From an uncultured Dysgonomonas sp. (GTDB taxonomy: Bacteria > Bacteroidota > Bacteroidia > Bacteroidales > Dysgonomonadaceae), in contig NZ_CAKUOF010000004.1 of assembly GCF_934668725.1 (NCBI RefSeq), forward strand, positions 1 to 64,000: a DNA stretch of 64,000 nt, in the 5' to 3' direction. Below are positions 50,279 to 59,131 of this stretch, piece after piece. Positions within the stretch are counted from its first letter, which is position 1, and every line of letters starts with the position of its first letter. Under the pieces are notes generated by a model. That model was given only the letters and a program-made list of their open reading frames with translations, was not told the DNA's origin and searched no databases. Position numbers and translations under genes: made by a program.

Positions 50279-51552
50279 TATTTAAGTCGAAGCGTTACTG
50301 CATTTTTATGAGCAAAAAGCAGTTCGTTTTCAGCCATAATTTCAATAGTTGATCCGAGATTTTTGATGCCCTCTTTACTTATTTCCTGAAAGGTTATTTT
50401 CTTTACGAAACTATCCAGATTTACCCCGCTATATGCTTTTGCATGACCATTAGTTGGCAGAGTATGATTCGTTCCCGAAGCATAATCTCCTGCACTTTCG
50501 GGCGTATAATGTCCTAAAAATACCGATCCGGCATTTATTATCTTATCAACGAAGTCAATATAGTTTTTAGTTTCAATAATGAGGTGCTCAGGAGCATACT
50601 CATTGGTTAACTCAATCAACTCTTCTTCGTTGTCTAATAAAATAGCAATACTATGTTGAAGTGCTTTTTCCGCTATTTCTTTTCGGGGAAGCTCTGCCAG
50701 TTGTTTTTCTATTTCAGTGACAACAGACTGTATAATGTTCTCATTGGTAGTCGTAAGTATTACCTGACTATCTACTCCGTGCTCGGCTTGCGATAACAAG
50801 TCAGAAGCTATAAAAGCCGGATTTGCAGTCTCATCGGCAATCACTTGCACTTCCGATGGCCCTGCGGGCATGTCTATTGCCACCTCTTTTAAGCTGACCA
50901 ATTGTTTGGCAGCTACCACATATTGATTTCCGGGCCCGAATATTTTATATACTTTAGGAACACTTTCTGTTCCGTATGCCATTGCTCCAATAGCCTGAAC
51001 TCCTCCAATCTTGAAGATCTTATTCACACCTGCAACTTTTGCTGCGTATAATATGGCGGGATTTACATTGCCGTCTTTATCAGGAGGGGTGCATAATACT
51101 ATTTCTCTACAGCCTGCTATTTTTGCAGGAACTGCAAGCATTAAAACTGTAGAAAATAGGGGAGCAGTACCTCCGGGTACGTATAATCCTACTTTTTCGA
51201 TTCCCACTGCTTTTTGCCAGCAAACTACGCCTGCCGTAGTTTCTATTTTTTTAGGCTCGAATTTTTGAGCTGCATGGAACTTTTCAATATTATCTTTAGC
51301 TGTCCTTATTGCCGATTTCAGTTCTTCCGATAGCAACTTATCAGAATCTTCAATCTCTTTTTGAGATACAGATAAAGAGGATAATTGTACTTTATCAAAC
51401 TTTTCTTCATAGCTTATTACTGCTTTATCTCCGCCTGATTTTATTTCAGCCAAGATAGAACTTACTGTTGCATTTAATGAAGAGGTATCGAATGCAGGGC
51501 GAGTCAATATTTTGTTCCACTCGCTTCTTTGCGGATATTTTATGACTTTCAT
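50278..51552 (-). CDS. hisD: histidinol dehydrogenase
   Basis: The 424-residue enzyme has GLYVPGGTAPLFSTVLM, KIFGPGNQYVVAAKQLV, IDMPAGPSEVQVIAD, LLSQAEHGVDSQVIL (zinc-binding Gln/His) and GDYASGTNHTLPTNGHA. It makes the last two NAD-dependent oxidations to histidine. It is second of the his genes in the operon. Confidence 0.95.
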   Translation of the reverse strand: MKVIKYPQRSEWNKILTRPAFDTSSLNATVSSILAEIKSGGDKAVISYEEKFDKVQLSSLSVSQKEIEDSDKLLSEELKSAIRTAKDNIEKFHAAQKFEPKKIETTAGVVCWQKAVGIEKVGLYVPGGTAPLFSTVLMLAVPAKIAGCREIVLCTPPDKDGNVNPAILYAAKVAGVNKIFKIGGVQAIGAMAYGTESVPKVYKIFGPGNQYVVAAKQLVSLKEVAIDMPAGPSEVQVIADETANPAFIASDLLSQAEHGVDSQVILTTTNENIIQSVVTEIEKQLAELPRKEIAEKALQHSIAILLDNEEELIELTNEYAPEHLIIETKNYIDFVDKIINAGSVFLGHYTPESAGDYASGTNHTLPTNGHAKAYSGVNLDSFVKKITFQEISKEGIKNLGSTIEIMAENELLFAHKNAVTLRLK

Positions 51553-51578
51553 TTTTGTAAGTATAAAGTATATCTTAT

Positions 51579-51593
51579 AAGGTCTTAGACCCT
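51579..51593. repeat. AAGGTCTTAGACCCT palindrome copy
   Basis: A one-mismatch copy of the palindrome between hisD and the upstream acetyltransferase gene, overlapping the end of the latter. Confidence 0.65.
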
Positions 51594-52112
51594 AAATTCT
51601 CTTTTTAATAACCCGTAAACTGCCAAATCAGTATATTTATTGTCAACCAACAGTTCTCCGTCACGTTCGATGCCTTCAAGGGTAAATCCCAGTCTTTCGG
51701 GTATGCTTCGGCTTTTCGTGTTTTCAACGCCGGCTTTTATGACGATCTTATTTAAGTTGAGATCGGTAAATGCCAGCATCAGTAATTCTTTTACCGATTT
51801 GGTTATGATACCTTTCCCTTGTGCTTCTTCTATAATCCAATAACCGATTTCCGCTTTATGATTTATCGAATCCATATGATTAAATCCGATTCGTCCTATA
51901 AACTTATTGGAATCGTAGATGCTATATTGCACCTCTTCATTATCAATTACGCTTTGAACATAAGCACGGGTATAACTTTCGTCTGTTGTAGAGTCAACAA
52001 AAGGTAGCCATGTTCTGAGATAGTTCCGGTTACTTTTTATTGCTTTATAAATATCCGAAATCGAATCTAATGTTGTTGGACGTAAAACAACTGTTTGGGT
52101 AATTTCTATCAT
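51585..52112 (-). CDS. RimJ/RimL-type N-acetyltransferase
   Basis: The 175-residue GNAT protein starts MIEITQTVVLRPTTLDSISDIYKAI and has the RimL pattern: IGYWIIEEAQGKGIITKSVKELLMLAFTDLNLNKIVI, then NTKSRSIPERLGFTLEGIERDGELLVD. Such enzymes acetylate protein N-termini or small molecules. It overlaps the membrane-protein gene by 4 bases. Confidence 0.85.
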   Translation of the reverse strand: MIEITQTVVLRPTTLDSISDIYKAIKSNRNYLRTWLPFVDSTTDESYTRAYVQSVIDNEEVQYSIYDSNKFIGRIGFNHMDSINHKAEIGYWIIEEAQGKGIITKSVKELLMLAFTDLNLNKIVIKAGVENTKSRSIPERLGFTLEGIERDGELLVDNKYTDLAVYGLLKREFRV

Positions 52113-52579
52113 ATTGCTGATTTTGGATTTTCTAAAATACGTTGTATATCATCTTCCAAGTCTAATCTTTCAATAAGGTTTTTACGGCTAGGATTGTTTA
52201 AAAATAAAACAACCAAAGAAAAAAGAGTTGTACATACAAAAAGATGTTCACCGGTAATAGTATAACAAATAATGGAAAATATAATTGTAATACTTATAAT
52301 AATCCAAGGAATAAATAATACTTTCCTGTAATCTGTTAGCTTTTCTCGTAATCCTCGTTTCTGCTTGGCTTCTTTTATTTTCTTTTTAGAGTATAAATAA
52401 GATAAGATGTAGCCGACAATCATAACAACTCCGGTTGAAATTATGTAGGGTATATCATGTTGAGAGAAACTATTAGCCTCAATTGTTATTAATGAAAAAA
52501 CTAAAAACAAGCAGGAAGCTATAAGCACACTGATATATATAGTATATAATAGTGAGAAGTATTCTTTGACGGTTTGCAT
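52109..52579 (-). CDS. four-span membrane protein
   Basis: The start is the ATG ending at 52579 (MQTVKEYFSLLYTIY), 12 bases after hisG; a longer frame that would run into hisG is not credible. The 156-residue protein has four hydrophobic segments (e.g. ISVLIASCLFLVFSLIT and FIPWIIISITIIFSIICY) and a Lys-rich loop. Function not recognised. Confidence 0.7.
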   Translation of the reverse strand: MQTVKEYFSLLYTIYISVLIASCLFLVFSLITIEANSFSQHDIPYIISTGVVMIVGYILSYLYSKKKIKEAKQKRGLREKLTDYRKVLFIPWIIISITIIFSIICYTITGEHLFVCTTLFSLVVLFLNNPSRKNLIERLDLEDDIQRILENPKSAI

Positions 52580-52590
52580 CTGAGAGTATT

Positions 52591-53442
52591 TTACAAGATC
52601 ATTTTTTCGATTGGAATCACCAGGATACCTTCGGCTCCTAATGCTTTTAGTTTTCCTATAATATCCCAAAATTGTTTTTCTGCTATTACAGAGTGTATCG
52701 AGCTCCATCCCGACTCAGCCAGAGGCATCACTGTAGGACTTTTCATTCCCGGTAATAGAGAAATAATATCGTCTACTTTGGTGTTAGGTGCATTTAACAA
52801 GATGTATTTTTTGCCTTCAGCAAATTGCACGGATTCTATTCTGAATATTAACTCATCTAATATTCTTTGTTTTTCGTCTGATAAAGTATTGTTAGCGATT
52901 AATAAAGCCTCTGATTGCATTACAACAGCAACTTCTTTCAGGCGGTTGCTAACCAGTGTGCTGCCTGAACTTACAATATCAAATATAGCATCGGCAAGCC
53001 CTATACTAGGTGCTATTTCTACAGAACCTGATATAACGTGTATCTCAGATTTTATAGAATTATCTGCCAGGTATTTACTGAGTATATGAGGGTAGGAGGT
53101 AGCTATTGTTTTGTTATTAAACCAATTGAGGTCTAAATAATCAATGTCTTTGGGTATTGCTAAAGATAAGCGGCACTTGCTGAAGCCAAGTCGTTTGACT
53201 ATTAGTGCACCTTCTTTTTTTTCTACAAATTCATTTTCTCCTACAATACCTACATCGGCTACGCCTGTTGCAACAGCTTGAGGAATATCATCGTCCCGAA
53301 GAAATAAGATTTCAACATCGAAACCTTTTACAGGAACAAGTAAGGTTCTTTTCTTGTTATTAAGTTTAATACCTGCCTCTTGTAGAAGTTCCATTGTTTC
53401 TTCAAAGAGCCGACCTTTGGATTGGATAGCAATGCGTAGCAT
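52591..53442 (-). CDS. hisG: ATP phosphoribosyltransferase, long form
   Basis: The 283-residue enzyme opens MLRIAIQSKGRLFEETMELL, has VATGVADVGIVGENEFV, and SGSVEIAPSIGLADAIFDIVSSGSTL (the PRPP loop). The C-terminal 75 residues are the regulatory ACT-like domain (FAEGKKYILLNAPNTKVDDIISLLPGM) of the long form, feedback-inhibited by histidine. It is the first gene of the operon after the leader and attenuator. Confidence 0.95.
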   Translation of the reverse strand: MLRIAIQSKGRLFEETMELLQEAGIKLNNKKRTLLVPVKGFDVEILFLRDDDIPQAVATGVADVGIVGENEFVEKKEGALIVKRLGFSKCRLSLAIPKDIDYLDLNWFNNKTIATSYPHILSKYLADNSIKSEIHVISGSVEIAPSIGLADAIFDIVSSGSTLVSNRLKEVAVVMQSEALLIANNTLSDEKQRILDELIFRIESVQFAEGKKYILLNAPNTKVDDIISLLPGMKSPTVMPLAESGWSSIHSVIAEKQFWDIIGKLKALGAEGILVIPIEKMIL

Positions 53443-53462
53443 ATATTATTAAAATAAATGGT

Positions 53463-53495
53463 TAAAAAAAAGACCTACCTATATTTAGGTAAGTC
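53463..53495 (-). terminator. his attenuator terminator
   Basis: On the minus strand GACTTACC, loop, GGTAGGTC is followed by eight or more T. GGTAAGT in the leader peptide gene can pair instead with ACTTACC of the terminator, an antiterminator option. It ends 21 bases before hisG. Confidence 0.8.
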
Positions 53496-53535
53496 TTTAC
53501 TTCTTGTGTTATTTTGAATACATCATAATAAGACC

Positions 53536-53589
53536 TCACTTACCAAATGAAGAGAAATAGAGGTGATGATGATGTAATTTTCTTGTCAT
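53536..53589 (-). CDS. his operon leader peptide with four His codons
   Basis: A 17-residue frame, MTRKLHHHHLYFSSFGK, begins 17 bases or so after the expected transcript start and carries four consecutive His codons (CAT CAT CAT CAC). Scarce charged tRNA-His would stall the ribosome here and change folding toward antitermination. Position, His run and the T-tailed hairpin downstream make this a typical attenuation leader. Confidence 0.85.
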   Translation of the reverse strand: MTRKLHHHHLYFSSFGK

Positions 53590-53611
53590 TATTATTTTTT
53601 TTATACAAAGG

Positions 53612-53641
53612 CAAATATAGTAAGAAAAAATAAAACACAAA
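53612..53641 (-). promoter_or_regulatory. his operon promoter
   Basis: Read leftward: TTTG at 53641-53638, 18 bases, then TATATTTG at 53619-53612, a near-ideal Bacteroidota promoter. It starts the transcript that carries the leader peptide and attenuator. Confidence 0.75.
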
Positions 53642-53653
53642 GATATTTACTAA

Positions 53654-54124
53654 TTATTTTCGTTTATATCTGTTATTGCCTTCTACTTTTTGGTCAACTA
53701 TATCTTTCATGTATTGTGCTTCTGCCTGTTTGTATTTATATATTTTCTCGGCGGATAAAACTTTTTTGAACTTTTGCAAATACTCTTGTTCCAGTTGTGC
53801 TTCTTTTATTTTTACAGTACTACTTGCATCAAGTAAGCGCTCGTAATCGGCATTGGTCTTATTTGTTTTTTTACGTAGTTCCCGAGCTTCTTTTCTTATA
53901 GCTCTGTTTAGTTCAAAACGTTTATCCATCAATTCGTTTGTCAAGGGGATAAATGCTTTGGCTTCGGCATCTGTCAATTGTACATTTTCAATGATAAAAT
54001 CGGCTTTCTTTTTTTTAAAAGCCTCTATATCGAAACCTCCACGATGTGAATGTTCTTGTGCTGATAATGGAAAATATGAAAATGCCGAAAGTATGATTAA
54101 AAGTAAGATGTTCTTATATTGCAT
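53654..54124 (-). CDS. periplasmic Spy/CpxP-like protein
   Basis: A 156-residue protein with a signal peptide (NILLLIILSAFSYFPLSAQ) and a helical body with KKADFIIENVQLTDAEAKAFIPLTNELMDKRFELNRAIRKEARELR, resembling LTxxQ-type stress sensors. Last gene of the ECF sigma module; it may act as a periplasmic chaperone or sensor for it. Confidence 0.7.
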   Translation of the reverse strand: MQYKNILLLIILSAFSYFPLSAQEHSHRGGFDIEAFKKKKADFIIENVQLTDAEAKAFIPLTNELMDKRFELNRAIRKEARELRKKTNKTNADYERLLDASSTVKIKEAQLEQEYLQKFKKVLSAEKIYKYKQAEAQYMKDIVDQKVEGNNRYKRK

Positions 54125-54139
54125 AACTTTGTTTTTTTA

Positions 54140-54490
54140 TTATTCTAAACTATAGACTGCATCTCTGTAAACCAATTGAGTTGCATCGTCTTCAATAAAC
54201 TGATAATAATCATTTTCCAAGGAAATTAAATTATCATCAGGACTCATAGAACTTTCTATAGAGAATTTATTGATGTCGGGAGAATGATTATCCATATAGT
54301 TGGAGCCTAATATAGCAATTCCTGTGACCACAGCGGCTGCAGCAACCCATTTTCCGACAGATCTCCATAAGGGAACAACTTTCTTTTGCACCTTCTTTTC
54401 CGGTAATTTGTTCATTATTTCCTCATTAAAATTCAGAAAGTAATTTTCCGGAACTTTGAACGGATTGTTTTTTTCTATATTGTTCAACAT
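54140..54490 (-). CDS. probable anti-sigma factor
   Basis: The 116-residue protein has a cytoplasmic NNPFKVPENYFLNFNEEIMNKLPEK start, one membrane helix (WVAAAAVVTGIAILGSNYM) and a short periplasmic acidic part. It lies downstream of the ECF sigma gene in the same direction. FKVPENYFxxF is common in small Bacteroidota anti-sigma proteins. Confidence 0.7.
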   Translation of the reverse strand: MLNNIEKNNPFKVPENYFLNFNEEIMNKLPEKKVQKKVVPLWRSVGKWVAAAAVVTGIAILGSNYMDNHSPDINKFSIESSMSPDDNLISLENDYYQFIEDDATQLVYRDAVYSLE

Positions 54491-54539
54491 ACTACTAATC
54501 TTTTGAGTATTATAATAGACTCCTGAAAATTAAAAAGGT

Positions 54540-55091
54540 TTAATTGGATTGTGATAAAAAATCTTCAATTTTTTTTACGGCATGGTGATATGAAGCTTTT
54601 AGCGCTCCTACTGAGGTCTCGAGAATTTCTGACATTTCCTCGTATTTCATTTCTTCAAAATATTTGAGGTTAAACACGATTCGTTGTTTCTCGGGTAAAG
54701 TAAGTATTGCTTTTTGTAGTTTTAATTGTGCTTCATCCCCATCAAAATAAGAATCACTCTCAAGTTTAGACTCCAGAAAGTTATCACTGTCATCCAAAGG
54801 TATATTTTGTTGTTGTCGCTGTTTATTAACAAAAGAGATACTTTCGTTGATGGCTATCTTGTATAACCATGTAGTCAATTTCGAATCACCTCTAAAACTG
54901 TCAATATTAGTCCAAATTTTAATGAATGTATTCTGGAGAACATCGTTAGCATCTTCGTGAGAAATTACAATCTTTCGGATTTGCCAATATAATCGTTCAC
55001 TGAACGATTTCACCAAAACAGAGAAAGCATCCCTTTGGGTCTTCTCATCCAATAGTTTTTTAACTAATAGAGCTTCTTCCGCTTCTGTCAT
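54540..55091 (-). CDS. ECF-type RNA polymerase sigma factor
   Basis: A 183-residue sigma-70 family protein with region 2 (SHEDANDVLQNTFIKIWTNIDSFRGDSKLTTWLYKIAINESISF) and region 4 (LPEKQRIVFNLKYFEEMKYEEMSEILETSVGALKASYHHAVKKI). It probably controls an envelope-stress regulon together with the two genes downstream. Confidence 0.9.
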   Translation of the reverse strand: MTEAEEALLVKKLLDEKTQRDAFSVLVKSFSERLYWQIRKIVISHEDANDVLQNTFIKIWTNIDSFRGDSKLTTWLYKIAINESISFVNKQRQQQNIPLDDSDNFLESKLESDSYFDGDEAQLKLQKAILTLPEKQRIVFNLKYFEEMKYEEMSEILETSVGALKASYHHAVKKIEDFLSQSN

Positions 55092-55208
55092 CCTGTATTT
55101 GTACTGTAAAATAGTTATGGTTTAGGAACCATTTTGTGTTTAGATAAAACTGATAAAATATAGATTCCTTAGACTCTAAACATCTCACTGTTTATTTTTG
55201 TTTATGTT

Positions 55209-56246
55209 CTACAAGTCAGAATCATCGCCAAAATCATCCTCATTGTCTACTGATGACCCTTGTCCGTCTTCAAACCAAGATATAAAGCCATCTACTTTAG
55301 TTGTATTATTGTTCCACCATTCAAGTGAGACGGGAAAATAAGAAACACTTACATATCTGCAGTATGTTTCAAAATATCCGGATTCCAATATTTCTGAATA
55401 AATTGGAACATAAAAATCCCATAGCATACCCTTCCGGGTGTCATCCTGCATCTGGCTTAAAGTGAAAAATATAGTACGCGATGCTTGTTCAAAATATGCA
55501 TATTGAAATCGTTGATCTTCAACCTTAGGTTGCATAGTTCGTAATTGGTCGTATATTTTTTGTCTGTCTATACCATCTTCGGGCGTTAACAGTGGTGAAT
55601 TAGCAGGTATTTTTTGTGTAATAATATCGTACATTTCTCCGAATGCATCTTTTGATCTATCGGTATTGGGTTCGAGCAATAAGAAGAAGTGGAAAGAGAG
55701 AAAACTCTGTATCCATCTGTCCGAATCACTTAGTACATATGCATATAATAAAAATGCACTCGGATGTGTAGTATCTATTTCTATTGCTTTTTGCAGATGG
55801 AAAATAGATAGTTTTAAGTTCTTAGCCTTAAAGTAACTTAAGCCCAGATTGTAATGAAGCAGGTATTCATCGCCACACCTTTCGAGTGCCTCATTTAGTA
55901 ATTTAACAGATTGATCGAGCTTATTCATATCAGCCAGAGCTGTACTCTTTACACAATATGCATCGACTAAAAGAGGCTTAAAGTTGGCGTTAATAACCTT
56001 AGTGCTATATTTTAAAGCATTATCGTAATCTTTAAGATGAAGGTATGATAGTGCCATCTCATAAGTTGCAGACATAGACGAGGGGTTAGCCTTTAATGCT
56101 TGTTGGTAATAACTGATAGCATCCTGATAGCGTCCTTTGTCGTGTAGGCTAACTCCTTTTCTGATTAATTTATCAGATGCAGGCTGAGAGTATGATATAG
56201 TTGAACAAGAAAATAAGAGGATAATTGTAATGACTAATAACCGCAT
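55209..56246 (-). CDS. secreted TPR-repeat protein
   Basis: The 345-residue protein has a signal sequence (LLVITIILLFSCSTISYSQ; a Cys in FSC could make it a lipoprotein). Then come at least four TPR units, e.g. GVSLHDKGRYQDAISYYQQALKANP, EMALSYLHLKDYDNALKY, NLGLSYFKAKNLKLSIFHLQKAIEI, then a longer helical-beta tail. It probably assembles envelope protein complexes. Confidence 0.8.
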   Translation of the reverse strand: MRLLVITIILLFSCSTISYSQPASDKLIRKGVSLHDKGRYQDAISYYQQALKANPSSMSATYEMALSYLHLKDYDNALKYSTKVINANFKPLLVDAYCVKSTALADMNKLDQSVKLLNEALERCGDEYLLHYNLGLSYFKAKNLKLSIFHLQKAIEIDTTHPSAFLLYAYVLSDSDRWIQSFLSFHFFLLLEPNTDRSKDAFGEMYDIITQKIPANSPLLTPEDGIDRQKIYDQLRTMQPKVEDQRFQYAYFEQASRTIFFTLSQMQDDTRKGMLWDFYVPIYSEILESGYFETYCRYVSVSYFPVSLEWWNNNTTKVDGFISWFEDGQGSSVDNEDDFGDDSDL

Positions 56247-56570
56247 TCTAAGTGAAAATTATATTTTGGAGAGGTAAAAGTACTAAAAAAGTCTATTGCC
56301 ATCTATATTACCTGAGCGAGTTTATGATTTTTTCCGAATATTCACTGATTTTATCCTTTTATAGATCGCAGTATTTGTGTTTACCCCCAAAGGCAATATA
56401 TTTAGGTATATATAGGTAATATATTCTCAAATTTGTATAATAAGGTCCTCGAAGTGACTTAAAATATTTATACCTTTGTTCATCAAATCAATATTGGGAG
56501 AAAGCTTTGTGCTTGCTGTTCATATTGATGTCAATTCATATTTTTAGTACTTAAATATTAAAAGAATAAG
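56247..56570 (+). promoter_or_regulatory. intergenic region with serS promoter
   Basis: This 324-base gap holds TACCTTTG (56471-56478), a TAnnTTTG element, about 93 bases before the serS ATG. In the leader, ATCAATAT (about 56487-56494) and ATATTGAT (about 56521-56528) can pair to a hairpin with a 26-base loop. A diverged palindrome AAGGTCCTCGAAGTGACTT lies at 56443-56461. The rest is AT-rich. Confidence 0.55.
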
Positions 56571-57842
56571 ATGTTAACGATCAAGACTATTAATGATAAT
56601 CCCGAAGCTGTTATAAAAAAACTGGCTAAAAAACATTTCGATGCAAAAGAGCTTGTTTATAAAGTATTGGGTGAAGATAAAAGACGTAGAGATATACAGA
56701 CTGAATTAGATGGTCTTCTTTCGGATGTAAATGCTAAATCGAAGAGTATTGGGGCTCTGATGAAAGAAGGCAAGAAAGATGAAGCTGAAAGCCTCCGTAC
56801 TTTTGTACAAGAAGTTAAAGGTCGTATTCAAACGTTGGAAGCAGATCTGAAAGAGGCCGAAAGCCAATTACAAGAAATGCTTGTACTTATTCCGAACCTA
56901 CCGGCAGATGAAGTACCCGAAGGTAGAGTGGCTGAAGACAATGAAGAGATAAAAAAAGGCGGTTTAATTCCTGAATTGGGAGAAGAAGCCCTTCCTCATT
57001 GGGATTTAGCCAAGAAATATGATTTGATAGATTTCGAACTAGGAGTTAAAATCTCCGGAGCAGGTTTTCCTGTTTATAAAGGAAAAGGAGCCCGCTTGCA
57101 ACGTGCATTAATCAACTTCTTTTTGGATAAAGCTCGTGACGCAGGTTATTTGGAGATTCAACCTCCTTATGTAGTGAATGCAGCTTCGGGTTATGGTACA
57201 GGTCAATTACCCGATAAAGAAGGGCAGATGTATCATGCAACAGCAGATGATTTGTATTTGATACCTACAGCAGAAGTGCCTGTTACCAATATATATCGTG
57301 ATGTTATTTTGGAGGAAAAAGATCTTCCAATCAAAAATACAGCTTACTCTGCCTGTTTCAGACGCGAAGCCGGTTCTTACGGAAAAGATGTGCGAGGATT
57401 GAATCGCTTGCATCAGTTTGATAAAGTAGAAATTGTACGTATAGATACACCTGAGCATTCATACGAATCGTTAAAAGAAATGGTGAGCCATGTGGAATCT
57501 TTGGTGACAGAACTCGAACTGCCTTGGCGTATACTTCGTCTTTGTGGTGGTGATATGAGTTTTACGTCTGCATTGACATTCGATTTTGAAGTATTTTCTG
57601 CCGCACAAAAACGATGGCTGGAAGTAAGTTCGGTATCTAACTTCGAAAGTTATCAGGCTAATCGTCTTAAATGCAGATATCGTTCAGGTGATAAAAAAGC
57701 TCAATTGGTACATACATTAAACGGTAGTGCATTGGCTTTGCCTCGTATAGTAGCTGCTTTGCTCGAAAATAATCAAAAACCTGATGGAATACATATTCCA
57801 AAGGCTTTGATTCCTTATACAGGTTTTGATAAAATAGACTAA
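56571..57842 (+). CDS. serS: seryl-tRNA synthetase
   Basis: The 423-residue class II synthetase has an N-terminal coiled-coil arm (TELDGLLSDVNAKSKSIGALMKEG), motif 2 around AYSACFRREAGSYGKDVRGLNRLHQFDKVE, and motif 3 LNGSALALPRIVAALLENNQ. It charges tRNA-Ser. Length is standard. Confidence 0.95.
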   Translation: MLTIKTINDNPEAVIKKLAKKHFDAKELVYKVLGEDKRRRDIQTELDGLLSDVNAKSKSIGALMKEGKKDEAESLRTFVQEVKGRIQTLEADLKEAESQLQEMLVLIPNLPADEVPEGRVAEDNEEIKKGGLIPELGEEALPHWDLAKKYDLIDFELGVKISGAGFPVYKGKGARLQRALINFFLDKARDAGYLEIQPPYVVNAASGYGTGQLPDKEGQMYHATADDLYLIPTAEVPVTNIYRDVILEEKDLPIKNTAYSACFRREAGSYGKDVRGLNRLHQFDKVEIVRIDTPEHSYESLKEMVSHVESLVTELELPWRILRLCGGDMSFTSALTFDFEVFSAAQKRWLEVSSVSNFESYQANRLKCRYRSGDKKAQLVHTLNGSALALPRIVAALLENNQKPDGIHIPKALIPYTGFDKID

Positions 57843-57873
57843 GGTCGGCGATTTTACTTAATATAATTAGCAG

Positions 57874-58284
57874 ATGAATTTTCGAAAATTTAGTTTACTT
57901 ATCCTATTATTTTCTTTATTTGGTTTTCATGCATGTAGTGATGATGAAAAGTCAAATTTGGAGGGACGGTGGCAGTTAAACCGGATCGAGACTTCGGATG
58001 GGAAGGTACAGGATGTAGATACTATATTTTATGCATTTCACAAAAAAGTATTTCAGTATTTAAAACTTACTTCTGATACGGAGACTTTTATGGGATTTGG
58101 AAATTACAGTGTGTCAGGAGGCGAAATTAAAGTAGATTTAGTGTGGGATAGCTTCCGTCCATACGAGTGTGATACATGTTTGGGATGGAATAGTTTATCA
58201 CGAAGCTTTTTGGTGAAAAAGAATACCTCTTCGTCCTTAGAACTGGAGTCGGAAGGGGAAACTTTATATTTCAAAAAGTATTAA
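57874..58284 (+). CDS. lipocalin-like lipoprotein
   Basis: The 136-residue protein has lipobox HACSDDEKSN after a hydrophobic start (LLILLFSLFGFHAC), then LEGRWQLNRIETSDGK, the opening of lipocalin-like domains, and strands ending LELESEGETLYFKKY. Acidic residues after the Cys suggest surface export. Function unknown. It follows serS by 31 bases and may be co-transcribed. Confidence 0.75.
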   Translation: MNFRKFSLLILLFSLFGFHACSDDEKSNLEGRWQLNRIETSDGKVQDVDTIFYAFHKKVFQYLKLTSDTETFMGFGNYSVSGGEIKVDLVWDSFRPYECDTCLGWNSLSRSFLVKKNTSSSLELESEGETLYFKKY

Positions 58285-58391
58285 GAGCTCCAAGACCTTT
58301 TTATTATTAGAGGTGATAAATAGTTGAAATTACTTAAAATGGACGGGTAGAGGGGGCTATAGCTTAAACTATTTTTACTCTTTATCTGTTA

Positions 58392-58419
58392 TTTGATATA
58401 ATAGAAATTATTATCTTTG
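58392..58419 (+). promoter_or_regulatory. promoter of the SPOR lipoprotein gene
   Basis: TTTG at 58392-58395 and TATCTTTG at 58412-58419 form a Bacteroidota promoter, 27 bases before the ATG at 58446. Confidence 0.65.
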
Positions 58420-58445
58420 TAAAAATAACTTTTAACAACGAGATT

Positions 58446-58970
58446 ATGAATAAACTACTGGGATTTGGATTAGCACTGTCATTATTGGTGGCTTTTGGTT
58501 CTTGTAAACCAAAACAAAGTGCTTATAAATCTGTATATGAGGCAGCGAAAGAAAGAGAATTGGAGGAAAATAAAGCTCAAACAGCAACTCCGGTTACTAA
58601 ACAACCTACTTATCCTGCTTACACAGATGCCTCAAACGAAAAAGTAAGAACAGAAAAAATTACACCAGTATATGATACTGATGCTGCCGGACTTAGAGCA
58701 TATAGTGTTGTTATCGCATCATTAAGCGTAAAACCTAATGCCGAAGCTCTGAAAGCAAGAATGGAACAAGAAGGATACAAAATAATTCTGGCTCAAAACG
58801 AACAAGGAATGTATCGTGTTATTATTGCCAGCTACGATGATAAAGGAGCAGCAGTACATGAAAGAAATACCATTCGTGATAAATATTTAGCTAGTGGTTC
58901 GAGTGATGCTCTTAGAAGAACATATGGTATACCTTTTGATGATCTTTGGATCTTACAAAGACAATACTAA
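58446..58970 (+). CDS. SPOR-domain lipoprotein
   Basis: A 174-residue lipoprotein: lipobox AFGSCKPKQS, a disordered linker, then a SPOR domain about 85-160 (LRAYSVVIASLSVKPNAEALKARMEQEGYKIILAQNEQGMYRVIIASYDD). SPOR domains bind septal, denuded peptidoglycan, so a cell-division role is likely. Confidence 0.85.
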   Translation: MNKLLGFGLALSLLVAFGSCKPKQSAYKSVYEAAKERELEENKAQTATPVTKQPTYPAYTDASNEKVRTEKITPVYDTDAAGLRAYSVVIASLSVKPNAEALKARMEQEGYKIILAQNEQGMYRVIIASYDDKGAAVHERNTIRDKYLASGSSDALRRTYGIPFDDLWILQRQY

Positions 58971-58991
58971 TCAAGTCAAAATATAAAGATT

Positions 58992-59030
58992 AAAAAATGG
59001 CTATTTCCTAACACGAAATAGCCATTTTTT
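58992..59030 (+). terminator. intrinsic terminator
   Basis: AAAAAATGGCTATTTC and GAAATAGCCATTTTTT around a 7-base loop, 21 bases after the SPOR gene stop. Confidence 0.9.
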
Positions 59031-59107
59031 TATAAAAGCAATCAGCGAATCTGTTGTACTATTTTTGAAACATCATTATCTTTGAAAGATTATACCTAAT
59101 CAATTAA

Positions 59108-59122
59108 AAGGTCTGAGACCTC
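59108..59122. repeat. AAGGTCTGAGACCTC palindrome copy
   Basis: A one-mismatch copy 9 bases before the ATG of the MBL-fold gene; ACCTAATCAATTAA precedes it as a weak arm. Confidence 0.65.
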
Positions 59123-59131
59123 AACAGAAAT

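Noticed and set aside
52574..53089. 171-codon frame opposite hisG
   Set aside because: Shadow of a well-supported enzyme gene.
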